DNA of 64,000 bases from Climacteris rufus (taxonomy: Eukaryota > Chordata > Aves > Passeriformes > Climacteridae), in the NCBI GenBank assembly GCA_013398175.1, contig VZRZ01008248.1:102566-166565 (forward strand). The letters run 5' to 3'. This document shows positions 34,971-46,384 of the stretch, one piece after another; the first letter of the stretch is position 1, and the number at the start of each line of letters is the position of its first letter. The notes beneath the pieces are model-generated. The model was given only the letters and a program-made list of their open reading frames with translations, was not told the origin of the DNA and ran no database searches. Position numbers and translations under genes: made by a program.

Positions 34971-36161
34971 TAATAATTATTCATAATAAATTATTAATAA
35001 CATTGAGAAAACAAAAGAGAATGGCTATTTGCTGCTTCTCAACGAATGGGGCTTTAAAAGGACTTAAATTTGGCAATTGCTGCAAGATATCAGATACATA
35101 AAGGCACAGATGAATTGTAAAAGGGATAAGATACAAATAGTGTCAGAAGAAACCAAAGTCTATTATGAAAAGAAAGAAGGCAATGCAATTTCTAGCTCGA
35201 GAAAATGGAAATACATATTTCCACAAACAGGAATGGATATGTAGGTACAAACATGTTTATGAATGCACACAAACACAACTATTCCAAAGCCAGAAGGGTA
35301 CACCAAGGGAGAAATGCCACTTACTCTGTCTGTACACCCCTCTGTAAACATCCACCCTGGCCACTGTCTCTCCCAAGACTCATTCCCATGTCCCTCCCTT
35401 TCCTCTCAGGATCACTGTCACAGACGTCAAACACTGTTCTCTGCCCTCAGGTGTGTCTCACTGGAGCTGAGTCTTCACGTACAACCGGTACCTGGGACAC
35501 TGGCGGCTGTCACGAGCACTTAGAAAGAGAAGGTGTTCTTTAGAAAGAAGAGATGTGGCCATCTCTGTCCACAGAAAAGTATCTGTGCATAAATAAGAAA
35601 GGCACGGTAAAAAAAAAAAAAAAAATCCACAAATTATTCGTTTGCTAATTACTCCTGCCAGAAGGAAACTAAATTGCAAAACTGTGAAATATGTTGGGAT
35701 CTGACAGGTAAGGACATTATTTTTCTGTCCTTGTATGGAGATTTGGAATCCTGTATGACAAACTTAAGTTAATAAATACCATGCTTACAGAGGAGCTTGG
35801 AACACAAGAGCTAGCAAACATCAGGAGGGTCCAAGTCCCCTTGGACCTGTAAGGGCAGGATTGGTGCTTGCAAACAAATGTTTTAGTGTATGTCACACTC
35901 CTTAGCTTCTGTTATAACAAAGTGAGTGTCCTGTTGCTCTTTTCCTTTTATGATACAAAATAAACCTTGTGACTGAGAGGTGCAAACTGGCAGGGAAGAC
36001 ATGTGGGACTGCTCTGAAGACACTGCACATTCATTCCTTTCTCCTGATTCAATGGATAGGTCTGGAAAAGGTGAACATGTAAAGGACACCACATTTCCAT
36101 ACTGTTAAGAAATGAATAATGCATTGGAAAGCAAGTATAAGCATCATTTCTCTTCTAATCA

Positions 36162-36166
36162 GTATC
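36162..36166. repeat. Left target-site duplication GTATC
   Basis: Five bases immediately before the TG that starts the LTR. They match 37251-37255 exactly. Confidence 0.75.
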
Positions 36167-37250
36167 TGGTGGTTTGACCCTGGCTGGATGCCAGGTGTCC
36201 ACCGAAGCTGCTCTGTCATCACCTTCCTCTGCTAGGTAGGGGAGAGAAAATATAACAAAAGGCTTATGGGTCGAGATAAGGGCAGGGAGAGATCACTCAC
36301 TAGTTCCTGTCATGGGCAAAACAGGCTCAGCTGACGGGGGGAAAATAATTTATCACCAACCAAGTCAGAGAAGGATAATGAAAAATAAACACAAATCTTA
36401 AAACACCCTCCCCTGACCCCTCCCTTCTTCTCAGGCTTAACCTTACTCCTGAAATGGACTACCTCCTCCCCTCAGGTGGCACAGGGAGCTGGGGAATGGG
36501 GGTGCAGTCAATCCACATTGTGTCTGCTGCTGCTTCCTCCTCAGAGGATGTACCCTTCATGCTCTTCCCCTGCTCCATGGGGTCCCTCTGATGGGAGACA
36601 GTCCTCCAGGAACTCCTCTGATGGGAGTCCTTCCTACAGGCTGCAGTTCTTCACACACTGCTCCAGCGTGGGTCCTTCCACATGCTGCAGTCCTTCAGGG
36701 ATAGGCTGCTCCAATGTGGGTCCCCATGTGGTTAGAGTACTGCCAGCAAATCTGCTCCAGTGTCCCATGAGAGGTCATAGGTTCTGCCAGGAATCTGCTC
36801 CAGCACAGGCTTCCCACAGATCACTGCCTTCTTTCAGGCATGCCCCTGCTCTGGTGTGGGTTCTTCCACGGGCTGCAGGTGGATCTCTGCTCCACCATGG
36901 TCTTCACCATGGGCAGCAGAGGAATCTTTGTTCCAGTGCCAGGAGCACCTTCTACCTGTCCTACTTCACTGGCCTTGGTGTCTGCAGAGCTGTTCCACTC
37001 ACATATTCTCACTCCCCTCATCTCTGGTTGCCATTTACTTCTGCCCAATGACTTCTTTCCCTCTTCTTCACTCCATGACCCCCAAGGTGCTGCTACTGTC
37101 GCTGACAGGCTCAGGCCTGGCCAGCAGCACGTCCACCTCAGAGCCAGCTGGCATTGGCTCTGACAGACACAAGAGAAGCTTCTGGCAGCTTCTCACAGAC
37201 CACTCCTGTAGGCCCTCACTACCAAAACCTTCCCATGCAAACCCAACACA
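36167..37250 (-). mobile_element. Solo LTR of an avian ERVL-type endogenous retrovirus, antisense
   Basis: A 1084-bp unit bounded by TG (36167) and CA (37250) and flanked by a perfect 5-bp duplication GTATC; 5 bp is the usual ERVL length. The left end (tggtttgaccctggctgg, then 'gccaggtgtccacc') and the segment 'gggtcgagataagg' fit LTR families widespread in birds. On the minus strand these form the 3' end, and the TTATCTCGACCCA text there is shared with the sense LTR at 38342-38962. No gag, pol or env sequence lies beside it, so it is a recombined solo LTR. Its middle holds degenerate tandem units. It has no coding capacity. Confidence 0.85.
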
Positions 37251-37255
37251 GTATC
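37251..37255. repeat. Right target-site duplication GTATC
   Basis: Five bases directly after the terminal CA of the LTR, identical to 36162-36166. Confidence 0.75.
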
Positions 37256-38341
37256 ATGAAGCATATTACCAATTAACCACTTTCCCCAGACACTTAGTGT
37301 ATGAAGTAGCTCTAGGCTGAGCCCCCGTTAGGGTGGACCTTGCCATCTGCATTTAGAAAATTGCCTATACATCTACTAAAGTGAAATTCACCCATTAATT
37401 AGTTCTGTCAGCATTTTCCCTGGAAACTGTCATTAGCACATTGAGCTAATTACTACAACTAACAGCACTAGTGGGTGTGTGTATGTGCAGGGTGGAGAGG
37501 AGGAAAGGCTATTCTAACTAAACAATGGAACAGACGCCTCATTCTTGCATTTACATTAAAATCTAAAGTCAGAATAACTTTGAATGAGATAAACCTGCCA
37601 TTTTATTTTCCTTTCATACTGGAATCTTTGCTGCAGGTAGAAAAATACATTCAAAGCATGGCAGAAATCTTCTGAGACTGATAAACCAGAAGGAACAAGA
37701 TGTTCTTCTAGTTACCCACTCCTACGTAATTCTGTGATGTTAAGTGTATTTTGACCTAGGAAAAGGAAACTGAATTTGTTTAACACTACTCAGTTCAATA
37801 CTACAGCAATGCTACTCAGTTCTTTATCTACAGATGTCCTTGTTCAGGATATTTTCCTCCTTGCTTGTGCAGCAAGTTCAGCAGCACCTGAAGACCCTGG
37901 AAGGATAGGAGGACTTGAACGTACCACAGGGTTATTTTGATCCTGATTTGTTCCTCCAGAGGAGTGAGCCAGGGGTGAATGTGTTAAGCACTTGGTGTGA
38001 CAGAACAAATCAACTACATTAACTTGAACCTTTTTCATTGAGATTTGTGTTAAAAGTGTGTGTCCCACAGGTCTGGAGTAGCTGTGCAGTCAGGGAATTG
38101 TGGTTCAGTTGACAGACAGTCTTTTTTGGTGCCACAGTAACTGTATCCCTGTGAGGAGGGTCACTGTATGGACATCAAGTGAAACACAGTGAGAACTCCT
38201 TGGGGAGCCTGCTGGCTAACCTCACAAGGTCACAGGTGAGAGGGAAAATGACAGTATAAAGAAATAAAATTACTTTTAAAGGTCTTGTGGGGAAAAGAGG
38301 CAAATACTAAACCCAGGAGTCTTAACTCCTCATTGAGTCAC

Positions 38342-38962
38342 TGTCCTGGTTTTGTCAGGGACAGAGTTCATTTTCTTAGTAGCTGGTACAGCGTTGTGTT
38401 TTGGATTCAGTGTGAGAATAATGTTGATAACACAGTGATGTTTTGGTTGTTGCTAAGTAGTGCTTACCCAAAGTCAAGGACTTTCCAGTGTCTCATGCTG
38501 TGCCAGTAAGGAGCTGCACATGCAGCCAGGAGAGGGCATGGCCAGGACATGACATGGCCCAAACTGGCCAAAGGCATATTCCATGTAATGGAACATCATA
38601 GCCAGTGTATTCACTGGGGAGTGTTGGCTGGCAGTGGGGCTGGCTGCAGCTCTGGAACAGGCTGGGCAACAGCCAGAGGGTGGTGAGCAATTGTGTTGCG
38701 CATCACTCGTGTTTCTTGGGTTTCATCACCCTCTCTCCCTCTCCTTTCTATTATTAATGGAATTATAATTATATTTTATTTTGTTTCAATTATTAAGCTG
38801 TTCTTATCTCAACCCACGAGTTCTATTTTCTTTTCTTTCCTCATTCTTCTCCCCATCCCACAGGGGAAGAGTGTGTGTGTGTGTGGGAGGGGGAGAGGGT
38901 GTGTGTGAACTGAGCGAGCAGGTGCATGGTACCTAGCTGCTAGCTGGGGTTAAATCACAACA
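38342..38962 (+). mobile_element. Solo LTR of an avian ERVL-type endogenous retrovirus, sense
   Basis: A 621-bp unit from TGTCCTGGTTTTG to AAATCACAACA. Internal landmarks are 'tgagaataatgttgataaca', 'ttgttgctaagtagtgctta', 'cccaaactggccaaagg', a Y-rich/AT tract, 'ttcttatctcaacccacgag' and a short GT run at 38872-38883, as in a common bird LTR family. Flanks are gtcac (38337-38341) and gccac (38963-38967), a 5-bp duplication with one mismatch. No internal viral genes are present, so it is a solo LTR. Confidence 0.85.
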
Positions 38963-38967
38963 GCCAC

Positions 38968-41058
38968 CTTGCCAGCATACACAGTTGCCCACCCTAAGCA
39001 GCTCACAAATCTTCCCTTCTTTTAGAAATTCACCTTATGCTGCACATGGATACAGAGGAGAAAGTATTTTAACAACTCCTCCATCACACACTTGTGGTGT
39101 AAGTGCAAACATAGCTGCATCTGCTGATATTGCCCACAAGTTTTCCACATGGACAGCCCTCCACCTGCAGATTGGGAGCAGTTGGGAGGGGAATGCCAAC
39201 AGTCAGATCATTCACAGCAAAATACAGCTGGTAGATGTATTACATTATCCAGTTGGCAACCCCAGGACAAGCATGGTGTGAACACCACAGCAACACCCAC
39301 ATGTGGGCTTTCCAGAGTCACATAGCAAAGAGGGTGAGATCTGAAGCCATGTCGTAAAAATGAATAGTAGAAATGTCTTAGAGACCCAAATGTCAGAATT
39401 GATGTGCGTGCTGAAAACTACGTCAAGCTCCACAGGCCTGCATCCCCAGGAGAGGGGAATTAACTGCTGGTCATACTATCCATGTTTTTCACAAGTACCA
39501 GAATTGAGGATCCTCTTTTCTTGAGACACTGCAGAGCACAGCACACATTTGTGAGCAGAGACTACACAAAGTCACTGTAAAAAACATTCCACCTCAACCA
39601 GACATCATTTGCTTTTACTAATTTCACTGTAGTACGATGCTTGTAACTATAACTACCCAAAGCTCTCAGCAAAGATATGTGCAGGTATGTGCCAATGAGC
39701 CCACCAGCAGGCCCAGCTCTTCAGCCCTCTCCTGCACACATAACTTTTCTCAAGCCTTTTATCCCTTCAAAGTCAGTAGGACAGTCCCTATGTGTAAAGC
39801 AGTTCTCACACACAGAATCAGACCTTAAGTAAAGCTTTGTTAACCCAAAGCATTTTCTATTTAATAAAGAATAGCAAAAAGTGTTTCTTTTTCAATGAGA
39901 CCAAAATACTTTTATTGAAATCAGGTCTCTGACCTCAAATAGGGAACTGGATTACTTAAACTTGCTAGGATCTTCACTCAGCTTTTTTCTGCTAGCCTTT
40001 CTTGCCTTCTAATAGTGACAGATTTCAGATGTATTCCTCTAGCAACAAATGGATTCTCCTGTGGGTAAAATAATTGTATAAATAGGGATGCTAATGTACT
40101 CCTTTCAGCTGATTAATATCAAGCTGTAGAGACAGTGAGTTCAGTTTGTACTTGTGCTATAATTTCTATTAACTTCTGCCCCCAATCTCTATGTGAAGAT
40201 ACTCCAGCAGAGAAGTAACATGAAATAAGCACAAGGTGCAAAACCGTTCTGGTGTTGAAAAATGAAAAGAAGAAAAACTTAAGGAAGAATTTAATCTGTG
40301 TCATTCATGCCAGATGGCTGCTTATTTAAGTAATCAAGTTAAGCAAGATGTATTTAGGACTATCTTGTTTAATTTGATTATTTAAATGAATAAACTGCCT
40401 GTAAGGCAGTGGGGTTTTGCACATATAATCAGGTCACATTCAACTCTGGTTCATATTTGCTGATTTTGATATGGTTAGTTCATAATTTCTCTGTGCAGCT
40501 AAACTGTTTTGCTTACATGAGGCATGTTTTAGATCAGATGAGAATTACTCCGATGCACCACCTGATATTATGTTAATGCCTAGCAGATTAATGCTTTAGC
40601 AAATTTGCATATAATGAACACAGATCATAACCCTTTGCTGAAGTGCACATCCCTTTGTGCCTGCCCCAGATAATGGGCCCTTTTCCTATCAACAGAGAAC
40701 CGAGGAGGGAGGAGAAGCAGGTTCTTTTGCTCCTCTTTCATGCATTCAACAAAACTACCGCCATAGCTGCAGAGCCATCGAGTAGTTACTGCTACAGCAG
40801 TGATTATGCAAATGACATTATGCAATTCCAGTGACTGAACTAACACCACCTTAGGACTCTACATTTGTTCAGTCTACAGCAGCTATTTCCAACCCATATA
40901 GTCTTCAACAAAGACAAGTGCTTATATGGTCAATAAACAATGATGTCCTGCCCTTTTTCCTGGCAAACTTTGTGAGCAATTATTATCTAGGGCTTGTCCA
41001 AAAATTTTCTACTGAAACTGTTTTTATGGAAAACTTCAAGTTAAAACGGAATAGCTTT

Positions 41059-41060
<2 letters not shown>
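38968..41060. other. Intergenic between the solo LTR and the T-rich gap region
   Basis: No gene supported. 40080-40830 is AT-rich and holds two octamer motifs in opposite orientation (ATTTGCAT at 40603-40610, ATGCAAAT at 40806-40813). No mobile element recognised. Confidence 0.5.

Positions 41061-41089
<29 letters not shown>
41061..41089 (+). repeat. T29 homopolymer
   Basis: An uninterrupted run of 29 T just left of a 4-N gap. Length is unreliable in assembled sequence. Confidence 0.9.
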
Positions 41090-41093
<4 letters not shown>

Positions 41094-41125
41094 GGTTTAT
41101 CCTTTTTGTGGGACTTTTTTTCCCT

Positions 41126-41129
41126 NNNN
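41126..41129. other. Assembly gap (4 N) in T-rich sequence
   Basis: Four N between two T-runs. Similar 25-bp segments lie on each side (41090-41114 and 41144-41168, 20 of 25 identical), so the local order and copy number are doubtful. Confidence 0.9.
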
Positions 41130-41149
41130 TTTTTTTTTTTCTGAAAGGA

Positions 41150-41470
41150 TGTATCCTATCTGTGGAACATTGTTCCCCTTCTGTCCCAGTGAGCTGTGTC
41201 CCAGGAAAAAAGCACATTTCCATGGGGAGATGCTATTCTGAATACTCAGAGAAACTCAGAATGAGGATCATTTGGCTGGGTGGGTTGACTCACCACAGAG
41301 TGGTCACACACTGGAACAGGTTTCCTAAACAGGTGGTTGATGCCCCAAGCCTGACAGTGTTTAAGAGGCATTTGGACAAAGGCCCCAATAACATGCTTTA
41401 ACTTCTGGTCAGCCCTGAAGAGGTCAGGCAGTTGGACTTGATGATCCCTGTAGGTTCCTTCCAACTGAAA
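41150..41470 (+). mobile_element. CR1 LINE 3' end (sense)
   Basis: Landmarks are 'cacactggaacaggtttcct', 'aagaggcatttggacaaagg', 'gaagaggtcaggcagttgg' and 'acttgatgatccctgtaggttccttccaactg', ending in a pentanucleotide tail. The 5' limit is blurred by a T-rich, gap-containing stretch. The body is degraded. Confidence 0.8.
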
Positions 41471-41535
41471 TATTCTATTCTATTCTATTCTATTCTATTC
41501 TATTCTATTCTATTCTATTCTATTCTATTCTATTC
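41471..41535 (+). repeat. (TATTC)13 microsatellite growing from a CR1 tail
   Basis: Thirteen uninterrupted TATTC units, followed by CATTC and further imperfect pyrimidine text to about 41550. It starts exactly where the CR1 3' tail (attctat-type repeats) is expected, so it most likely expanded from that tail. Confidence 0.95.
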
Positions 41536-43440
41536 CATTCCCTTCTTTTCAGGGCTCAGCTTAACTACTGAGGCACAATTTACTAAAATTAGTAATTGGT
41601 GTACTTTGTGAAATTTAGTCCAGCTAGAAAACCCAGCCTGTAGAGGGCAATGAAGGTATGAAGCATCTCAGGGCATTTCCACATCTCATAATTCAGGTCT
41701 ATAATTTGACAAAGTCTGTTTGAGAGGAAAAGATCAGTAGCTTTGTCCACTGTACAAAAATATACTGATTGCCAACCAAAAGCTAATTATTTAATTTCAT
41801 TGAATATATCAAAATTTGGAAATTTTGCATGCTCTTCCTATTTGTCCTGCAGTCAATTTGTGAACAGCTGGGGAAGACTGCATGGGAATATAGAAAACTA
41901 GTTTCACATATCTAGTCTGGAACAATGAGAGATCACAAATTTTGATTTGAAGCTGATGGAGTGAAAACCTGAACCTGCCTTTTGCTCCTCTTCAGCAAAA
42001 CCTTTGGCTCCAGCGAAATGCTACATTATTTACAATATTTAATTTTATCAGAAATACACCGAATGATTAATACAATTAAAACAACAGAAAAAAACCCAGG
42101 GGGATAACCCCACCTCAATATATTTATTCAGACATTAGTATCTATATAAATCACTTTGCTTGGCTCATGACCGGGTTTTTTTGACATAATTAGAAGAAAC
42201 TGTTTACCTTTTAGGGCATCAGTTAATTATACTTCAAGCTCACAAATTACAGTTGTTTTTCATTATCCACATATGGAACTGTAAAAGCAAAGCAAATGCT
42301 ACTGTTATAACACAGCATTCCTCTCCAAAGTTTACAAAAGCAGGGTGAGCTAATGGAAAAAGAACCACTAAATAAAGCACCAACTGGCCCGGTTTCTAGG
42401 CTTGCTTTTAACTTTTTCCCTTTTTTGGCCATTTCAGAAAAGATACTGTGATTTCTCCCACTTTATTTTTAACCAGACATGAAATAGCTAACAAGAACTC
42501 TTATCTTGTTCACAGTCATGTTGAGACATGTTGGTTCAGATTAATGAGATTTGCATCTTAAAAAAAAAATTCCAGCTCTGTTGCTCTATTTCCTTGTAAA
42601 TAAGCAGATAAACAAGAAACTTCAGTTTCCTTATGTTTGCTCATGCCCTTACTTGTAAGGGCCAGGCACTAAGTTTATACTACCTTGAGCACAGGGAAAC
42701 ACTGTAAAGCTGCAGATTAATAAATTCAGTTTTTTTTTAAAGATACTGTTGTGGTCAGTAATTCTTACAGAACTTCCTATTAGCATATTTTGCATAATGA
42801 TTTTCCTTCTAGGGAATTTAAATAGAATAAATGTATGTGAGCTTTTAGAGCATGAATAAATTCTGCTCAGTCCTTCTAACACCATCTATGTTTGATGGTT
42901 ACTTGATCTCAGCTGAGTATGGGAATAATTTGTTTGATTTCTGAGTACAATTATATGTTCTGATGCAGAACTGGTTTCTGAATTTCTTATCAAAACAATT
43001 ACCTCCTGCTGTTCTTTAAAGAAAAAGTTATGACTCATTTCTGTGGCTCCACCATCCATGTTTAATTTATGTAAATAACTTATGGCCTGGTACCATGTAA
43101 GCAACACTGGCAAATGAATCCAAATAAAAACCATACATAAACTGCTTGGAACATAAACATGTCTCAGCACAACTAAAGTGCCTTAGAATTATTAACAAAT
43201 TTTCAACCTTCCACTCAAATACAGATTATTTCCTTATATTTCAAGCAGACTGAGCTTGTAGGACTGTAATTGCTTCCAAGAAAATGTATACATAAGGGTG
43301 TCTACCTTCACCAGAATGTAGAAGGGTAGCATAATAGAATCACTCGGGTCCTGCTGATTCCTGAACTGATTTACAGATAAGTAAGGGGTTTTTTTTTCAC
43401 CCAAGTTGAGGTCATAGTCCAAAATTCTTAGTATATAATT

Positions 43441-43497
43441 GGAGCAGGTGACCCCCCTGAGGTCCCTTCCAACCCGAATTATTCTCCAATTCTGCAC
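43441..43497 (+). mobile_element. CR1 LINE tail remnant (sense)
   Basis: About 55 bp: 'ggagcaggtgacccccctga', 'ggtcccttccaacccg' and an attattctccaattct tail. Only the extreme 3' end survives. Confidence 0.7.
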
Positions 43498-44689
43498 TTC
43501 TATCAGAAAGTACTAAATTGTCTTTGACAGCCATTTCTCCTGAAAGCCAAAACCTTGTTCTTATAACCCTATAGCACGTGAAGGGAGGGCAGAAGGGGAA
43601 GGGGAGGGAGACTATCAAAGTAAAACCTGAGGTAATGCACTGTGGGATCTGGAAGCACAAGTATACAAGCTGGGATCACACAATTCACCCGGGATGCTGA
43701 AAGCTGACACAGCTGTCAGACGTTTGTTGTAGATGCTGTCTGAGAGCACGTCTCATACAAAGACAAAAGGCAGAGCATTGTAGGAAAACGTGAAACAAGA
43801 AACTCTGGCTGATGAGTTTCCTTATGTATCTCATGGAAAAATCCAGTCTGAATTCTGGTTGGAACAGAAGGAGGTGCAAGGGCAGCTATGGATTGGTGTG
43901 CGTGCTTTGTTGCTTTCTCCAAAGGCATAGTAGGGTTTTTTTATACAATGTTGACATCTTGGGCCAGGTAGAGGAGCATATAGAGGGAAAGCTGAACTTA
44001 AAGAACATATTCAATTTTGCTGAGATCATATTGCAGAGCCAGTAATCCTGGCAGTGGACCCCATCCTTATGGGAATAAAATAGAGCAGATTTCAGAGGGA
44101 CTGTGTAACTAATTCTAAAGGAGGCTTTGTCCCCAGTCTCAGACACATGAACTGCACCTACAAAGAGAGCAAAATCAAGGAAAAACCTATCAAAATGAGT
44201 AAGATATATAGCAGCATGCTGGTTTATAATTCACTTTGAAGAAAACTGGGCAGAGTGAAGTACTGAAGTTACTGCTGAGATTTCAGGAACAAAAAATATG
44301 TTACCAATAATCAGAAAGTATGAAATACTATAAATCATTATTTTTCTGACAACTCAGGGATGAGAATTGATGTTTTTTCTTGTTCAAGATGCTACAGAAA
44401 AGCAAGCAGTTGGGCAGTAGGCAGGAATACCTAATCTTTGGAAGGACTTTTATTTTATTAAGGTTGTCAGTGAAGCCCTGAGATAACAGGAGAGTTCTAC
44501 GGAAGTGCTCAGTGCAGTATTTCTTTATGGTTCATTCAGACTATAGCAGTGCCTAACCTTAGAGCACAGCAGCATTCTGATAGCCACGGTCCAGATGTAT
44601 AATTAGGGAAAGACTCTGCAAGGAAAAAATGGGAGAGAGATTCTAAATGAGCAAAAAGATGAGAGGAGAAGCACAGAGATGAACAGACT

Positions 44690-44757
44690 TGTCCAAGGTC
44701 ACAGGGCACGTCAGCACTGCAGTCAAAACTCACTTCTCCTGACTCCCAATCCAAGAA
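44690..44757 (-). mobile_element. Possible MIR/CORE-SINE remnant, antisense
   Basis: 'cttgtccaaggtcacagggc' followed by 'actcacttctcctgactccc' resembles the reverse complement of the tRNA-derived and core part of MIR. It is short and diverged, so a similarity search is needed. Confidence 0.4.
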
Positions 44758-46029
44758 TCACCCAGACAACAGAATCATGAGACAAAAGATGTAGCTGAAC
44801 TTTAGGCTATGTGAATCCAGGGCTCTTTGGACTGCTCAAACTCTTCTTCTCTGCTGCTCCATGATTAAAAGCAAGCTATGGTCACGGACTTGTAGCAAAC
44901 AAATAACCTTGTTTCTGTGTGTCTGCAGCCATCACCCTCACAACTTACTTCACAATTCTCCTCCCCAAGCTTCCACTCAGCCTGGACTGTTTGATGCCTG
45001 CTGTCTTTGTGAAGCTTTTGAAATTAATGCTTTAAAGCCTCTAAGAGCAGCTCAGATGAAGAAAAAACCAAAAAAGACAGTTTTACATTTTTAAAAAGAT
45101 GCTCTTATTCTTCTCACAGCTGAGTTTTGGTGGCAGCTTGTGAGCAGAATAGTAAGTGGGAGTTTTTGTTGTGTTTTTCCAGGCCAGTCTGTCTGGGCTG
45201 TGGAGATCCATATTTTTTCTCATTTGTTTTTCACTGCAGTTAGGCCATAGGAAGTCACCTCCTCAGCAGAAGCTGCCCCTGTGTGTGGGCCAGAGAGAGG
45301 GGGTCCACAGTGCTCAGCCAGTCGAGCTGGATTGTGCGTTTCCCCATCTTTGGGGACAGAGAAGGCCCTGGACTTCTCCAGCTCCCTCCTCCCCTTCTCT
45401 AGTCCTTAGCCAGTCAAGAGTCTATGCACTTGTCTGTAAACCACACCAGTGCAAATGCTTCTGTCTATGATCTGCACAGACTTTCTCTAGATCTGCTAGC
45501 TGTCTCTTAGGGAAGAATTTATTCTACACCAACAAAAGAGTTCATACTACCTGACTTCAAACAGAACCCTCCCAGAAAAGTCGAAATGATCACATGCATG
45601 AAAAGGACTAATCCAATCCCCTGGAGAGAAAACCAGCTCTCAGTCATACAGCTGAGATTTAAACCCAACCCTAGGCTGAGTTAACACAACAGCAAGGGAA
45701 TGTGAAGTTTCAAGCCTTTGCCACACTGACAGCAGTGACACCACAAAGCAGATGAAATTTCTCCTGTAAGCAAATGAGCACTGAAATAACTGATACTTGA
45801 ATTGTTGAGGCTTGTGCTGTCAGTTCCCACCATTCTTATCTTCTACAACAGACCTACAGTATCAAATACCAAAATTACAGATCCAAATCCCCCCAGTATG
45901 TTCCCTACACCTCTCCATTGCCATCAAAATGCTCTGGCTCCTTCTCCTATCTCTAAATCCCCCTCAGCCTTACACATCACCTAGAAAGCCCCTGAGCAGC
46001 TGGCAAGGCAAAAGACACCATGGGCTTGA

Positions 46030-46384
46030 TCATGGCATCACAGAGCTATAAAGGGGTTTGGGTTGGAACGGACCTTAAGGATCATTTACTTCCAACCCTT
46101 CTGCCCCAGGTAGGGATGCCACCCACTAGATTAGGTTGCTCAGAGCCTCATCCAACGTGGTCATGAACATTTCCAGGGATGGGGCATCCACAACTTCTCT
46201 GAGCAACCTGTTCTGGTGCCCCGCTGTCCTCTTGAGTAAAGAAATTCTTCCTAACATCTAAGTGTCTCCTCTTTTAGTTTAAAACTATTCCCTATGTCTT
46301 ATCTCTATCTGCCAGTGCAAAAAGTTAATTTCCCTCTTTTTTATAAGCCCCCTTTAAGTACTGAAAGGCCACAATCAGGTCTGA
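46030..46384 (-). mobile_element. CR1 LINE 3' part, antisense
   Basis: About 355 bp of reverse-complement CR1: 'gggtttgggttggaacggac', 'ttccaacccttctgccccag', 'ctcagagcctcatccaacg', 'gggatggggcatccacaac', 'gagcaacctgttctggtgcc', 'aaagaaattcttcctaacat' and 'aagtactgaaaggccacaat'. This is one of the longer and better preserved copies, and it has no open frame. Confidence 0.9.

Noticed and set aside
36476..37320. Open frames of up to 191 codons at 36.5-37.3 kb
   Set aside because: They fall inside the solo LTR, which does not encode proteins. The peptide match to 33235-33504 reflects shared LTR ancestry.
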